Source: Anaeromyces robustus
Taxonomy: Eukaryota > Neocallimastigomycota > Neocallimastigomycetes > Neocallimastigales > Neocallimastigaceae
Assembly (NCBI GenBank): GCA_002104895.1
Contig: MCFG01000483.1
Span: 1-45,592, forward strand
Direction of reading: 5' to 3'
Length of the DNA: 45,592 nt
A program made the position numbers and the translations under genes. Shown in pieces: positions 12,701 to 20,871 of this stretch. The notes below the pieces were generated by a model. It searched no databases. It saw nothing but the letters and a program-made list of their open reading frames with translations, and had not been told where the DNA came from. Numbering within the stretch: the first letter of the stretch is position 1; each line of letters opens with the position of its first letter.

Positions 12701-13374
12701 CCGAAAACGGCAAGAGCAAGAGCATCACCAGCACGAACAGCCTTAGCTAAAGCTGGTTCAACTGGTAAATAATCAGCAACAGCTTCAGCGGCTTCACTGT
12801 CCTTTTGTAAATAATCGAAAACAGTATAGAAGTGTTGAATAACTTGAATACGATCTTCATGGTTGAAATGGCGAGTTCTAATATGAATATCATTACCACG
12901 AAGGAAACGAGTACTGAAATCAATGAATAAATGAATTAATAATTGAGTAATATCCTTTTGAGTTAATAAAGTTTTATTATCAGCTTGATAACGAGTAGCA
13001 AATTCCATGAAATGAACATAAATCCAAAAACCATTTAAGGTATTTCTTTTTTCAACATCTTCATCATCAGCAGCGAATTGTTTATCAAAAGAAGAATTAA
13101 AATCATAAGCAATTTGTTCAGCAGCAGACCAATTTTCTTCTGGAACATGAATAGTAAATTTGAAATTATCAATAATTTTATCGAAAACTAATAAACGAGT
13201 AGAATTATTAGTTTCAGTTTTGTCACTAGCATAAGAGGAAGAAGCAGTTTCAATTTCAGATTCAGTTTCACTGACAAGTGGAGTAGCTTCAACCTTGGCA
13301 ACATTTTTTTGGTTCTTAATAACCTTTGGAGAAACAGTTTCTGTTTCTGGTTCAATAGTAGAGATAGCACCCAT
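736..13374 (-). CDS. FAS1-FAS2: Fungal type I fatty acid synthase, fused beta-alpha chain with two tandem ACP domains
   Basis: Cytosolic multienzyme making long-chain acyl-CoA from acetyl-CoA, malonyl-CoA and NADPH. The 4212-residue frame has no intron. Domains in order: acetyltransferase (GHSQG, Ser335); FMN enoyl reductase from about 655 (GGMTPTT; GGRSGGHHS with His810/811); MaoC-like dehydratase (GDVNPIH, Asp1678 and His1683); malonyl/palmitoyl transferase from about 1780 (GHSLG, Ser1929); an acidic then Ala/Pro-rich linker; ACP1 (about 2321-2479, GGRST Ser2356); ACP2 (about 2518-2679, GGRST Ser2553); ketoreductase (TGCGRNSIG from Thr2980); ketosynthase (GACASA Cys3604, HGTGT His3845, GHGKG His3886); phosphopantetheinyl transferase (GVGID Asp4092, WAAKE Glu4137). 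This is the yeast Fas1 then Fas2 order in one chain. All catalytic residues I looked for are present. The start has A at -3 and G at +4, followed by a low-complexity acidic leader. The fusion and the second ACP are the unusual traits. Confidence 0.97.
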   Translation of the reverse strand: MGAISTIEPETETVSPKVIKNQKNVAKVEATPLVSETESEIETASSSYASDKTETNNSTRLLVFDKIIDNFKFTIHVPEENWSAAEQIAYDFNSSFDKQFAADDEDVEKRNTLNGFWIYVHFMEFATRYQADNKTLLTQKDITQLLIHLFIDFSTRFLRGNDIHIRTRHFNHEDRIQVIQHFYTVFDYLQKDSEAAEAVADYLPVEPALAKAVRAGDALALAVFGGQGYPGFNEILQAYTIYGAIVRDYIDELSTVLKDLASKPEFERTYKQGLDILKWLRHPDSLPEDAYLDSAPVSFPLIGIVQLVQYLILFRTFRKTPDWARHLFAGTTGHSQGLVTSVVIASSGTEEEYLENSKKAVSLLFLIGARSQQKFAITPLSPETLQEIADNEDENDMPTCMLSINGLPEAVIRQKVNELNSFIEEDSRKVTISLINGLRMIVVTGAPESLQNLKMTLKKIQAGPNEDQSRIPFSKRKLIFTMKFLSVSIPAHNEILKEAADLIIEDAAKLNITFPTQDLAIPVYRTDNGVDMKEEVDVPDVVESVVKQICILPVDWVKATNVPGLTHVLDFGPGGASGIGSLIQKNKEGTGVQVILSGTIASTNPDLKCKMYAYTTELEDLPYAINWAKEFAPKLIRNADGELLMDTRYTRLTGRPPLLVGGMTPTTANPQFVSAVINAGYNVEIGCGALYAPHVLDQCIQDVIKRIPDGEGILCNIVFLNQRLWAFQFPGVLDMRKNRGIRIEGITIAAGVPSLDYCKKMIPQMIDAGIPYIGFKPGNRDAIMKVIQIARTFPEMPMVVEWTGGRSGGHHSCEDFYAPILETYAALRKQKNIVVVVGSGFGDDVETLPFITGDWSIELGYPPMPFDGLLVGSRVCVAKEALTSDGIKEVIVNTPGIEDQSQWEKSYDQPVGGVVTVESEYGEPIHKIATRGIMFWKELDKTIFSISDPKKRLAKLLEKKDYVIERLNKDFQKVWFGQKNGKPCDIEEMTYAEVILRLIELLFVQKRKEWLDVSHLKTTADFIYRTEERFVKDPNQPTFLESIDSLKVEDPVALMEEFFNTRAPGARTELLTTEDVQYLIGLTRNKDRKPPPFICVLDEEFHVWLKRDSLWQAEDLDAVVDQDPQRVAILQGPVAIRHSKIANQPVKDILDGIVKSHIKSIESRYYANRAVPEVDYLGGTPIPANVREVPAHVKVEKDEKAGCMIYTLPDQEDQLPEDKAWIEFMAGPKYGWLRALLCTPTIARNKSITHNRFKRVFKPRTGQIVKIYYAKDAEAKEDTKAKANEDVKVEVEDDKDKVITKIEIFGWNRSMELPALEAEMDDQRVITVGLREWGVPGVAGAEVMKLLFRYTPEQGSTPIHEVMEGRNKRIAEFYYNLWYGREDSGDGWGDLTTIYKCKKRVTEEDVKFFSDVTRYTHPSNKIVPSMDFIIVTSWVSVFKTIFAKEFDADITRLVHMNNGYEVIDPRPLQIGEIVDTRSIISAVTNLDSGKLIEVTGHVFREGKEFIKVTSSFLCRGKFDDYPMTFNIREEPEYILEVKDEKILNALMTRQYISFTEPEKIQIGVKLVFRLKTEKRFATKTTYSSITTKGKIYINNSAVHGFQMEEVGQFNYDSANDEKLNGMETTLGNPSIEFIKKYAKANDHKIYFENGGYNILPKGVHLLQRAPNTNEDYSLASGDVNPIHTNYYFANLADLDVPITHGMWTSAATRRYVETYAADNDAERVVSYRVNFIGMVSPKDELRTSLTHVGMHNGRKIIKVSVKDLRTNETVMEGEAEVKQKPTAYVFTGQGAQEVGMGQELYNKSAVAKSVWDRADAYLMKKYGYSILEIVRTNPKSLTVYFGGEEGEKIRENYMNMTCEIIDSNGKVQTKRMFPEIDENTLYYEYKSPNGLLNATQFTQPAITLTEKAAFEDMLENGYICDDAVYAGHSLGEYAALSCVANTLSIESMAEIVFYRGLVMQSSVERDALNRSDYAMCAVNPVRVHPYFSYDLLVEVVKKINSEHDGGLLEIVNYNVENYQYVVTGDITSLEALKNLLTNLRAEAKKFITLYKEDASQAMDLLNEKVVHYVKEAEERKAKEGWFNLERGAATIPLRGIDVPFHSSYLLWGVPTFRELLHQRVRREDVDVKCLVGRYIPNLMGEPFSVEKDYAIRLQKRTNSTYLEKIIEEWDQHLFEIPYIIMIELLAYQLASAVQWIKTQEFLFSSEKKGGVDIERLIEFGPTPTLVGMAKRTLAKNYSQSDLALGKKRQLLSYAKNTTEIYYEFDDMEEEEDDGEATMVEEVNAKEAPVIAPAVPVAAPVAPAPVAAAPAAPAASVSDAPVTATEILRAILAQKLKKSINEIPLNKSIKELSGGRSTIQNEVSGDLHTEFGGNSIPLKAEELALEELGKQISSTFNGNLGKYTTQMINRMLSGKMPAGFSASAVKSYLANSYGLGKGRTDGVLLVAITMEPSSRLGSEADAQGWLDSVVNAYSSASGVSLQKGGAAPAAAAAPVAAMPVAMPVAAAAAPAASVPDAPISPNEIIRVMLAQKLKKSINDVPLSKSIKELSGGRSTVQNEVSGDLHTEFGGNSIPLKAEELAINELGNAIGANHSGKLGKYTSTMVNRMLSGKMPAGFSASKAKDYLKSSYGLGDRRTDAVLLYSTTVEPSSRLGSEAEAQAWLDKAVDLYSGANGLGLAKGGAGGAGGAAVAVPGVAAMGMVNSAEVTALKMKQDSLIRDQLENYAKYLGIDLREDQKKLVATAESQAKLQSDLDLWFEEHGEDYANGIKPMFSSKKARTFDSSWNWGYQDFWFMVYDILTANGDKDKKDAETYIQSDKFHTMIYRANDSLRQQVDFVHRKVVADQKDPEIKAILEKVTGTLLEKIDQAKSKDGKPIFKFNGPFVAPHAIIDEDGQMIYKEVPRKGIQTASDYVKEMEEGALQTVGPISKKMPYLFIRDQMATNGQGLDSMDEAMSKIYLNELKKIAEEGISFAGKHVLITGCGRNSIGENVLKYLIAGGAKVVATTSSYRRQTLEHFRSVYEQVGTKGSTLVVVPFNQGSKKDVNDLIEFIYSKDSRVNGLGWDLDLVIPFAAISENGRDISDLDGKSELAHRIMMTNVIRILGAIRNQKMKVRSLVSCQVVLPLSPNHGTFGGDGLYGESKIGLENLLNRWRSETWSNYLSITGACIGWTRGTGLMNSNNLISEGIESEGHCRTFTTTEMAFNLIGLVSDVMVSLSRKNPIYADLNGGMQYMADLNVALRRIREKMMDESEKKKMVIDEDHAHMDVIGVGKMEEQNKKRMVEPRSNIRIEFPELKDRSQLKDMEYLRDLLDLDRVVVVTGYGEVGPFGNCRTRWEMEAEGKFSLEGCVELAWIMGFIQHVTYKQMPDGTLYSGWVDAKSGAPIKDIDIKATYEKDILAHTGIRLIEPELFNGYNPEKKKFLQEVMVDTDLPPFEASKEEAETFKRQHEDHVEVYEVGDGRYMVRILKGASIYVAKALQFDRLVSGQLPTGWDPARYGIPKDIIEQVDPITCYCIVSAVEALVSAGITDPYEFYEYVHVSEVGNACGSGVGAEIANRAIFKDRFLDKPLQSDILQETFVNTMSAWINLLLLSSSGPIRTPVGACASAVESVDIGIDTILSGKAKVVFVGGYDDFQEEGSYEFAQMKATSNSREEMAQGREPDEMSRPTASSRGGFMESQGVGTQVLMPASLALKMGVPIYGIIAHSATATDKEGRSVPAPGQGILTTAREVNKTKGRSPLLNPKYRARQLNARKRWIKSWVEDELGLMNEEVEDMRKEGEAKEVIDAFIEERTQFIDAEARKQEKEAFQVWGQDFYKNDPTISPLRGALAAFGLTVDDIGVASFHGTGTKANDKNESDVFNKQFEHLGRTKGNACPVVCQKYLTGHGKGAAAAWMLNGVIQIIQTGIIPGNRNADNIDPLLEKFDHLWFNNKTFKTPGVKAGLLKSFGFGQVGGEILVIHPDCLFATLDDATYKTYKAKRDIREHKAFRYLHDTLSGQDFVQVKNEPPYTPEQESEVYLNPLARASYNKKTKKWDYEQQFAEQRRQEKQGVPPPSEDTQAMNTILKQMAENTVVGTENVGLASKMGNGVGIDIALISELNVDNEGFIERNFTNNEIQYCEAKPDRRSSFAGKWAAKEAVIKAISSYSLEAQKIWEGAGAPLKDIEVVIAESGAPKVLLSPTLNEKVKSVGVNDVKVTISHSGQFAVAMAYAN
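5338..6417 (-). repeat. Tandem duplicated ACP domains inside the fatty acid synthase gene
   Basis: Two complete copies of the eight-helix fungal ACP module lie side by side, joined by Ala/Pro-rich linkers. Their phosphopantetheine serines (2356 and 2553) are 197 residues apart. Both copies keep the GGRST attachment motif, the KMPAGFSAS segment and the SSRLGSEA segment, so both appear functional. A 77-nt stretch is identical between the copies (5635-5711 and 6226-6302). Known biology: yeast has one ACP per alpha chain, while the alpha subunit of the yeast Rhodosporidium toruloides is reported to have two. Confidence 0.9.
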
Positions 13375-13960
13375 CGTTGTTTTTTATTTTAATGATTAAA
13401 AAAAATAAATTTATATATGTTTTATTTGTAAATTATTAATTTTTTTTATTATGTAATATTATTAAAATTGTTTATTTCTAAATGGAAAAAATTCTATATT
13501 CCTGAATTGTCTTTTATAAAATAAATAAGCTATAAAATATTATAAAATAAAAATAAATACAAATAAAAATATAAGTTAATATTTAAAAAAATACATTTTA
13601 TTATTAAAAATTATAATAATAGATTTTTTTCTTTCATGTTTATGGTAAAATAGTTAAAAATTCATTAGTTATTCTTCAATATTTTATAAATAAATGATTT
13701 AATAGTCATTAATGTATATTATTTTTTTTTTGGTTTTTGTTTTATTTGTTTATTATTTATTAATGAAATTGACTATTAAATTACTGTTATGGATTAATAA
13801 AAACATTGTTATTTATTTATTATTGTTATTAATATTTATTTTCTATAATTATTGTATTATTCGATTTTTTTTATCATTAATATTTATTATATTATTGGAT
13901 TTTTTTTATTATTATTTTTATTATTTTTTTTTAATATTATTATTATTTATTATTTATTTA

Positions 13961-13998
<38 letters not shown>

Positions 13999-14155
13999 AT
14001 CAAAAATAATATTTTTAATTTGTTTTTTTGTTTTGCATAATTTTTAAATTATTTTAATTGAAACATTTATATATAGGATAATATATTCTGATAATATTTA
14101 ATTTTAATTACTGCCATATATTATGATTAGATTATATTTATTTTAGAATTTTCAG

Positions 14156-14232
14156 AAAATTTTCTTTTGACGTTCTATCTGTCTAAACCAAGGTTGATGA
14201 ACTACACTTAATTTTGATTGGTTGAAAATTTT
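14156..14232. other. G/C-richer island with nested inverted repeats
   Basis: AAAATTTTC at 14156-14164 pairs with GAAAATTTT at 14224-14232. Inside it, AACCAA at 14186-14191 pairs with TTGGTT at 14218-14223, so the two right-hand arms are contiguous while 21 bases separate the left-hand arms. The interior has far more G and C than the surrounding DNA. It could be a remnant of a small inverted-repeat element or a structured transcript; it matches nothing I recognise. Confidence 0.3.
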
Positions 14233-17200
14233 AATAAAATTTTTTTTAAATACAAACATTTTTTTGGGGAATAATAAAATATATAATTACAATAAATAAT
14301 AAAAAAACTTTTTTTTATAATATTTAATATCTAATAATAAATAAATAATAATTATTTTAATTAAAATTAAATATTATTATATAATTATTATTAAATATTA
14401 AAAATAATTAAAAGATACAGCAAAAATTCTAAAAACCGTAAAATGTAAAATTAAATTAATTTTTTAATATTATTATTAATTATATAATCTATAATAATTA
14501 GATAATAATAATAATAATAATAAAATATTAATAAATAAGAAAAATAATAATATTACATTATTATTAATTATTATTTATTATTATTTATTATTATTTATTA
14601 TTATTTATTATTATTTATTATTATTATTATTACTATTATAATTATTATATTGTTATTTACTATAAATTTACTCTAAAGCTATTTTGTACAATTCCATCTA
14701 AATGTTTACGTTATTATATAATACTTATTAAATAAAACCTAATTTACTATATATTAGAATATATTGAATTAAATGATTTTTCCCATTCTATTTTATTCTA
14801 TTAAATTTTTATAATTTGAACTACTACTTTTATTAACTAATCAGCGACTATTATTTATCAACATTAAAATAATTAATTTTTATCTATTATTAATATGATT
14901 AAATTAACAACTATAATAATATTAGGCTAATGAAATAAATAAAATTATAATAATTTTATATTTCTATTTTTACTATTAATTATTAAAATATTTACTCTAT
15001 AATATTATATAAAAAAATTTATTATCTATTCTATATTTACTTTATATATTAAAAAAATACGCTTTTTATCTCTTTTTATCTTTTTTTTTTGATACTATTC
15101 TAAATATATTTTTAAATTTATTTATTTTTTTCTAAAAAAACTAAAAATATTAAATAATATTTATTTTTTTTTATTATTCCCCTTTTTTTACTGTTTTTTT
15201 ATATTTTTCTTATTTTTTTTTTAAAATGGCTTATTTTTTCATTTTGAAAATAAATTAATATTTTTATTTTTTCCTGAAAATACTGATATTTATATGAATA
15301 ATTTTGTGTTTTTTTTTTTTTCTTTTCTTTTCTATTTTAAAATAAAATACTGAAAATAAAAATAACTAATAAAAAATTAACTATTTTACTTTGTTTTTTT
15401 AGTTTTTTTATATTTTTAATAACAATAATATAAACTTTAGAAAGAAAAATATTTACTGCCTTTTTAATAATAAAAAAAATTTTTTACTATTATTTACAGT
15501 ATTATATTTTATTTTTCTTTACTAATTTTTTTATTATTATTATCATTTTTTTATTTTTATTAATACATTACCTTTTTGTTGTTATATATAATTAGTATAA
15601 AAAAATATTCTAAAAAAATATGTATAAGTGATTATTATTATATCTAATACAATTTTTTTTATATTCTTTTTTTATTAATACTTGAATATTATTATATTTT
15701 TTAATATTTAAAAATAATTTTTGAAGAAGAGAGGAAAATTATTATTAAATACTAAAAAAGTATATATAAAATTAGTTTATTATTGTTAAAAATAAAAAAA
15801 TTTTTTTAAAAAAGTATTTATTCTATTAACTATTAGAAGAAGAGAGGATAGTTAATAAAGTAAAAAGATTTTTAAAAAAAAGTTCTTTGTTTTATTATTA
15901 TGTAAAATGATATATTTTTTTTATTATAAAAAAATAAAAAACCTTTTTTCTTTTACTTAATAAAATAAAATAAAAAGGTAAAAATATTATTATGAAAAAT
16001 AATAAAAAGGTAATTTTTTATAGCCTTTTTTTATTTATTAATAAAAAAATTGTATTAAATTTTTTTTTAGATATAAAAGTGTGAGTAAAAAAAAAAAAAA
16101 AAAAATTTAAAAGAAAAGTTCAAAACTATTCTTTATATATGAAAAAATTTTTTTTGTAATTTTTAATTATTATTTTGAATCAAAAAAAAAAATTTTTTTT
16201 TTTTATTATTTATTAAAAAATATTTATTTAATATTAAATATTTTAATAAATATTAAAATTTTTAAATTAAAAAATAAATGAATAATTTGAAATTTAAATA
16301 AATTTTTGATAAATAATATAATATTATTCTAATTTACTTGATATTTTATATTACTTAAAAAAAAAACGTATATTTATTAAATGATAAGAAATATATATCA
16401 ACTTATTTTATACACTATTAAAAAAGTGAAATATATAAATATTAATAAATTAATAAATTACTAATAACATTAATTAGAAAATAAGTGAATGTATAATAAG
16501 ATAAATATAAAATTTTTAATTGATATTTTTTCCACATGAAATCATAATTAAAAGGATACATAAAATTTATTTAGTAAATTATTTAGTTATTTATTAATTC
16601 ATTCATTTATTTATTAATTAATTAATAAATTAATAATTTACTCCAAAAAACAAAAAATGTTAATAATAAAATATGTTTTATTATAATATAAAATGTTTAC
16701 CACTAAAAAATATTTTTATTATTATATTTAATTTTATTTTATTTTTTCTTTTTGTCTCTATAGTTTGGAGTTAATTAAATGAATGAAATCAATATTAAAT
16801 AAATAAATCATTGGGTAGAAACAAAAAGTGATGATAAATATTATTAAATAAAAAATAAAATAAAAATAATAAATAATAAAAAAAAGAATGAAACCAAATA
16901 AATTAAATCAATTAACTTTTTTTTTTTTTTTAAACCCAAAAATTTTTTTATTTATTAGAAAAATTGGATATCCTAAAATATAATATATTTATTTATATTT
17001 ATATTTATATTATGATATAATTAATAATTAATGAAACCAAATTGACCATATAATATAATTAACAAAAAAAAAATTACTTTATTTTTTACTATTTAGGAAT
17101 GAATTTTATAATAAATAATAATAAAATATTCATTGGATTAGGATGTTTTATTAGGCTAATATAATTATATATTGTAATATAATAATAAATATATTGTAAT

Positions 17201-20200
17201 ATAATAATAAGTACATAAATATTATATTTAAATATAAATTTACTTAAATTATGTATGAACTAGAATTTATTATTATTATTTATTGTACTATTACTTTATA
17301 TATGTATATTTATTAGTTATTTATTATTTTTATATAGGTATGTAGGTATTATTATATTTTCTTTTATATTTTATTTATATTTAGGTTTATAGTTTATTTA
17401 TATTTAAAGTATACTTTTATTATATGATTAATATATTTGAGAATACATTAAATTGATTTCAACAATTTTTGATCGACTATTACTATTTAATATTACAAAA
17501 AAAAAAAGGTCAAAAACTAATAATAATTAAAAAAGTAAATAAATAAAATAAATAATAAACTAATAAACTAATAAACTAATTGATAATATAATAGAATTGA
17601 ATTGAATTATTTATTTGATAATTAAAATTTTAATAGTTAATATATTTTATTTTATTAGAAATTCTATTTAAATTTTATTTTATGATATTTATTATATTTT
17701 AGTGTACAATAAATATATTATGATATATTATGATATATGGTGATATATTATTATGTTAATATATTATGACTATTAAATTTTTAATTTATTTTTGTTTTAT
17801 TTTTTAATTATTTTATTTTTTTTAAATTTTTTATAATTAATTATTAAATAGTAAAAAAAAAAATTTAATATATATGAAATAACGATTTTAATCTATATAA
17901 CTATTAATACTTTATTTAGATAATATTTAGAATTATTTATTTATTTTTTAATATTTATTCATTTATTAAATTTAATAATTATTGTGATATTATTTATATT
18001 ATTAATAATTATTCATTGATTAATTATTTATTTTTAAATATTTTATAAAGTATGGAATTTATTCAACTTTATTTTGTGATTATATTGCATAATATATTAA
18101 ATGATATAATTAATTTATATATATTCCTTTATATTTAAATATACATATAATTAAATAAAAAATATTGATGATAATATATTAACATTATATATTATAATAT
18201 GTAAAAATTTTACTCAGCAAAAAAAAAAAACATAAATAAATAATAAATAAAATTATATATATTAATATATAATTTTATATATATTGAAATATATTATGTT
18301 TATTATTTTTTTATTTACTATTGCGTAAAGTTCAAAAAAAAAATATTTTTTAAAAGCAAATTGTTTATGAATATATAATAATATATTTAACTAGTATACT
18401 ATACCATATATTAAAATAAATAATTGATTTTAGTTAAAATTCCCAAAAAAAGTTTTTTTTTTCAAATTTTCAATTTTTTGAAAAAATAAAATAAAAAAAA
18501 ATAAATAATTACATAAAAAGTAAAAAAAAAAAAAAATACATATTTTTTTGGAGTTATAATGATTATTGTGGTTATTTTTAGTTATAAATTATCCTTTTTC
18601 ATTTTGTTTTATTTTATTTATAATAACTGTAATATTTAAAAACAATATAATTATAAATAAAATAAAAAATAATAATTAAATATATATATATAAATATAAA
18701 TCTTTAAACAATTAAAAGAATTATTATTTATATATAAATTAATATATTAATGCATCTGTAACTTATACGAAATAAATGAATAGTAAATAATAAAAAGTTT
18801 TAGCCTAATAATTAATGATTTATTATTAACTAACTAATTATATAATATTTTTTTTTCTTTTTTTCTTTTTGTATTAATTGTAAAAGATATTTTTTATGTG
18901 ACAATTGGTTAAAATGTTTCAATTATTAATATATGGTAACAATATATTTTAATATATGTAAAAAAATGTATACTATTTTATTGGCTAAAAAATATAGTAA
19001 GATTTTTTAAATTAAATGAATAAATGAATATTATATAAAATAAATTTATAATAAAAAATTAATAGATAAATAAATAAATGATATTCTCTATTTATATTGT
19101 AAAAAAAAAAAAAGAATAAAAAAGAAACTACATAGAAAAAATAAATAATTACATGGATAAATTAAATATTTTTTAATGGAGCACAAAAAAAAAACTAATA
19201 ATAAAATAATTAAAATACTGTTAATAAAATAAAATAAAATAAAATAATTAAAAATAAAATAAAAAATTGTAAATAATAAAAGTAAAGGAAACAATAAAGG
19301 AAACAATATGAAAATTATTATAAGTAATTCAATTAAAATAATGAATAAACAATATAAAAAAAATATTTAATAAATAAATATATCATGAATAACAATATAA
19401 AAAATATATTTAATATTTATATTATTGATGTAACAATACCTCAAAATAAAATCATGATATAATTTTTTAATATCTAATTAAAATTATATTTATAAAAAAA
19501 AAAGAAAGGTCGTATGTACTAAATCATTACATTTTTTATTTTATTATTAATTTTGTTATTTATAATAAAATAAAGTACATTTTCAACTTTGTATTATTTA
19601 CAGGAATACTTAAAATTTATTATCATTATATAATTTTATATTCATTTCATTATTGAATTATTATTACTTATTATATATATATTTTCTTCTTTTATTTTTT
19701 ATTTTCATGTCTTTTAATTTTTTCTTTTTAATCCATGGTTAAAAAAGGTAGGAATGAAAAAATCATTTTTAGAATTTATTTTTTTGTTAGATTTTTCTTT
19801 TTACACTACAAGCACAATAAATAATATATATTAATAGATAGATTAATGTATTAACGTATTATATATTATTTATAAATTTATTTATTATTATATTTATTAT
19901 TATATTTATTTATTATTAAATATTTCTTTTTTATTTATTATTAAATTTTTATTTTTATTTTTTTATTTTATTTTTTATTTTTTAATTTTTACTTTGCTTT
20001 GTATTTAATTAATTAGGAAGATTTAATAAATGAAAATTAATTTAATAAATTTAATTAAAAAAAAAAAGTTACACATTCCTTTGGGGATATGTAAAGTTTA
20101 AATCAATTTATTATTTAATATGTATTCATTATACTATTAATATATGTGAAATATAATTGAATAAATATTAATTTTATATTTGATTTAAAAAAATTTCTTT

Positions 20201-20830
20201 ATTATAATTAAAATCATATATTCTGCTATATATTATAATATATTATTGATATAATTTTTTTTACAAAGTTTTTTTTTTTTTTTTACAAATTTTAATAATA
20301 TTCCGTTTTAATTAATTAGATGTAAATAGAATTAAAATAAATATTATATATTATATATATGATTAGAATAATAAAAATAAATAAATTTATTTAAATAATT
20401 ATTATTTATTCATTTAATTAATTAATGGATGATTTTAAATTATTAATTAGTTTTTGATAATAAATTATTGGGGAATGAACAATTATAATAACATATATAT
20501 TTTTTTTTATAAAATGATCTCTAATTAACAAAATAAAATAATAAAAAATAATATTTATTATTTACTTATTTCTTTTTAACTATTTACATTTATAGTTTAT
20601 TACTTATATAATAACATTTTTTGTATTATTTAATTTCATTTTATTTTTTATTGATTATTTTTATTTTTTTAGTTGAAAATAGACCTATCTTATATTTCTA
20701 AAAAAAAATAAATATATATATTATTTATTTAAATTATGAAAGTTATAATTTTCTTATATTTATTTTCTTTTTGTATTTTTTTTACATCAATATTTTCATA
20801 ACATAATATAATATATTATAATAATCTTTC

Positions 20831-20871
20831 ACTTTTATCAGTGATATTTTTTACTTTTATCAGTGATATTT
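20831..20871. repeat. Two-copy direct repeat, 22-bp period
   Basis: ACTTTTATCAGTGATATTT occurs at 20831-20849 and again at 20853-20871, with three T bases between. The copies are identical. No function can be assigned. Confidence 0.7.

Noticed and set aside
2439-13370. Numerous short open frames on both strands within the synthase gene
   Set aside because: They overlap the well-supported 4212-residue frame and are hydrophobic shadows of it.
13712-14047. 111-codon plus-strand open frame
   Set aside because: Almost entirely Ile, Leu, Phe and Tyr from T-rich trinucleotide runs; no domain, no codon bias of the real genes and a nested frame of the same kind.
19088-19306. 72-codon minus-strand frame
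   Set aside because: Composition artefact of A-rich DNA on the plus strand; hydrophobic low complexity only.
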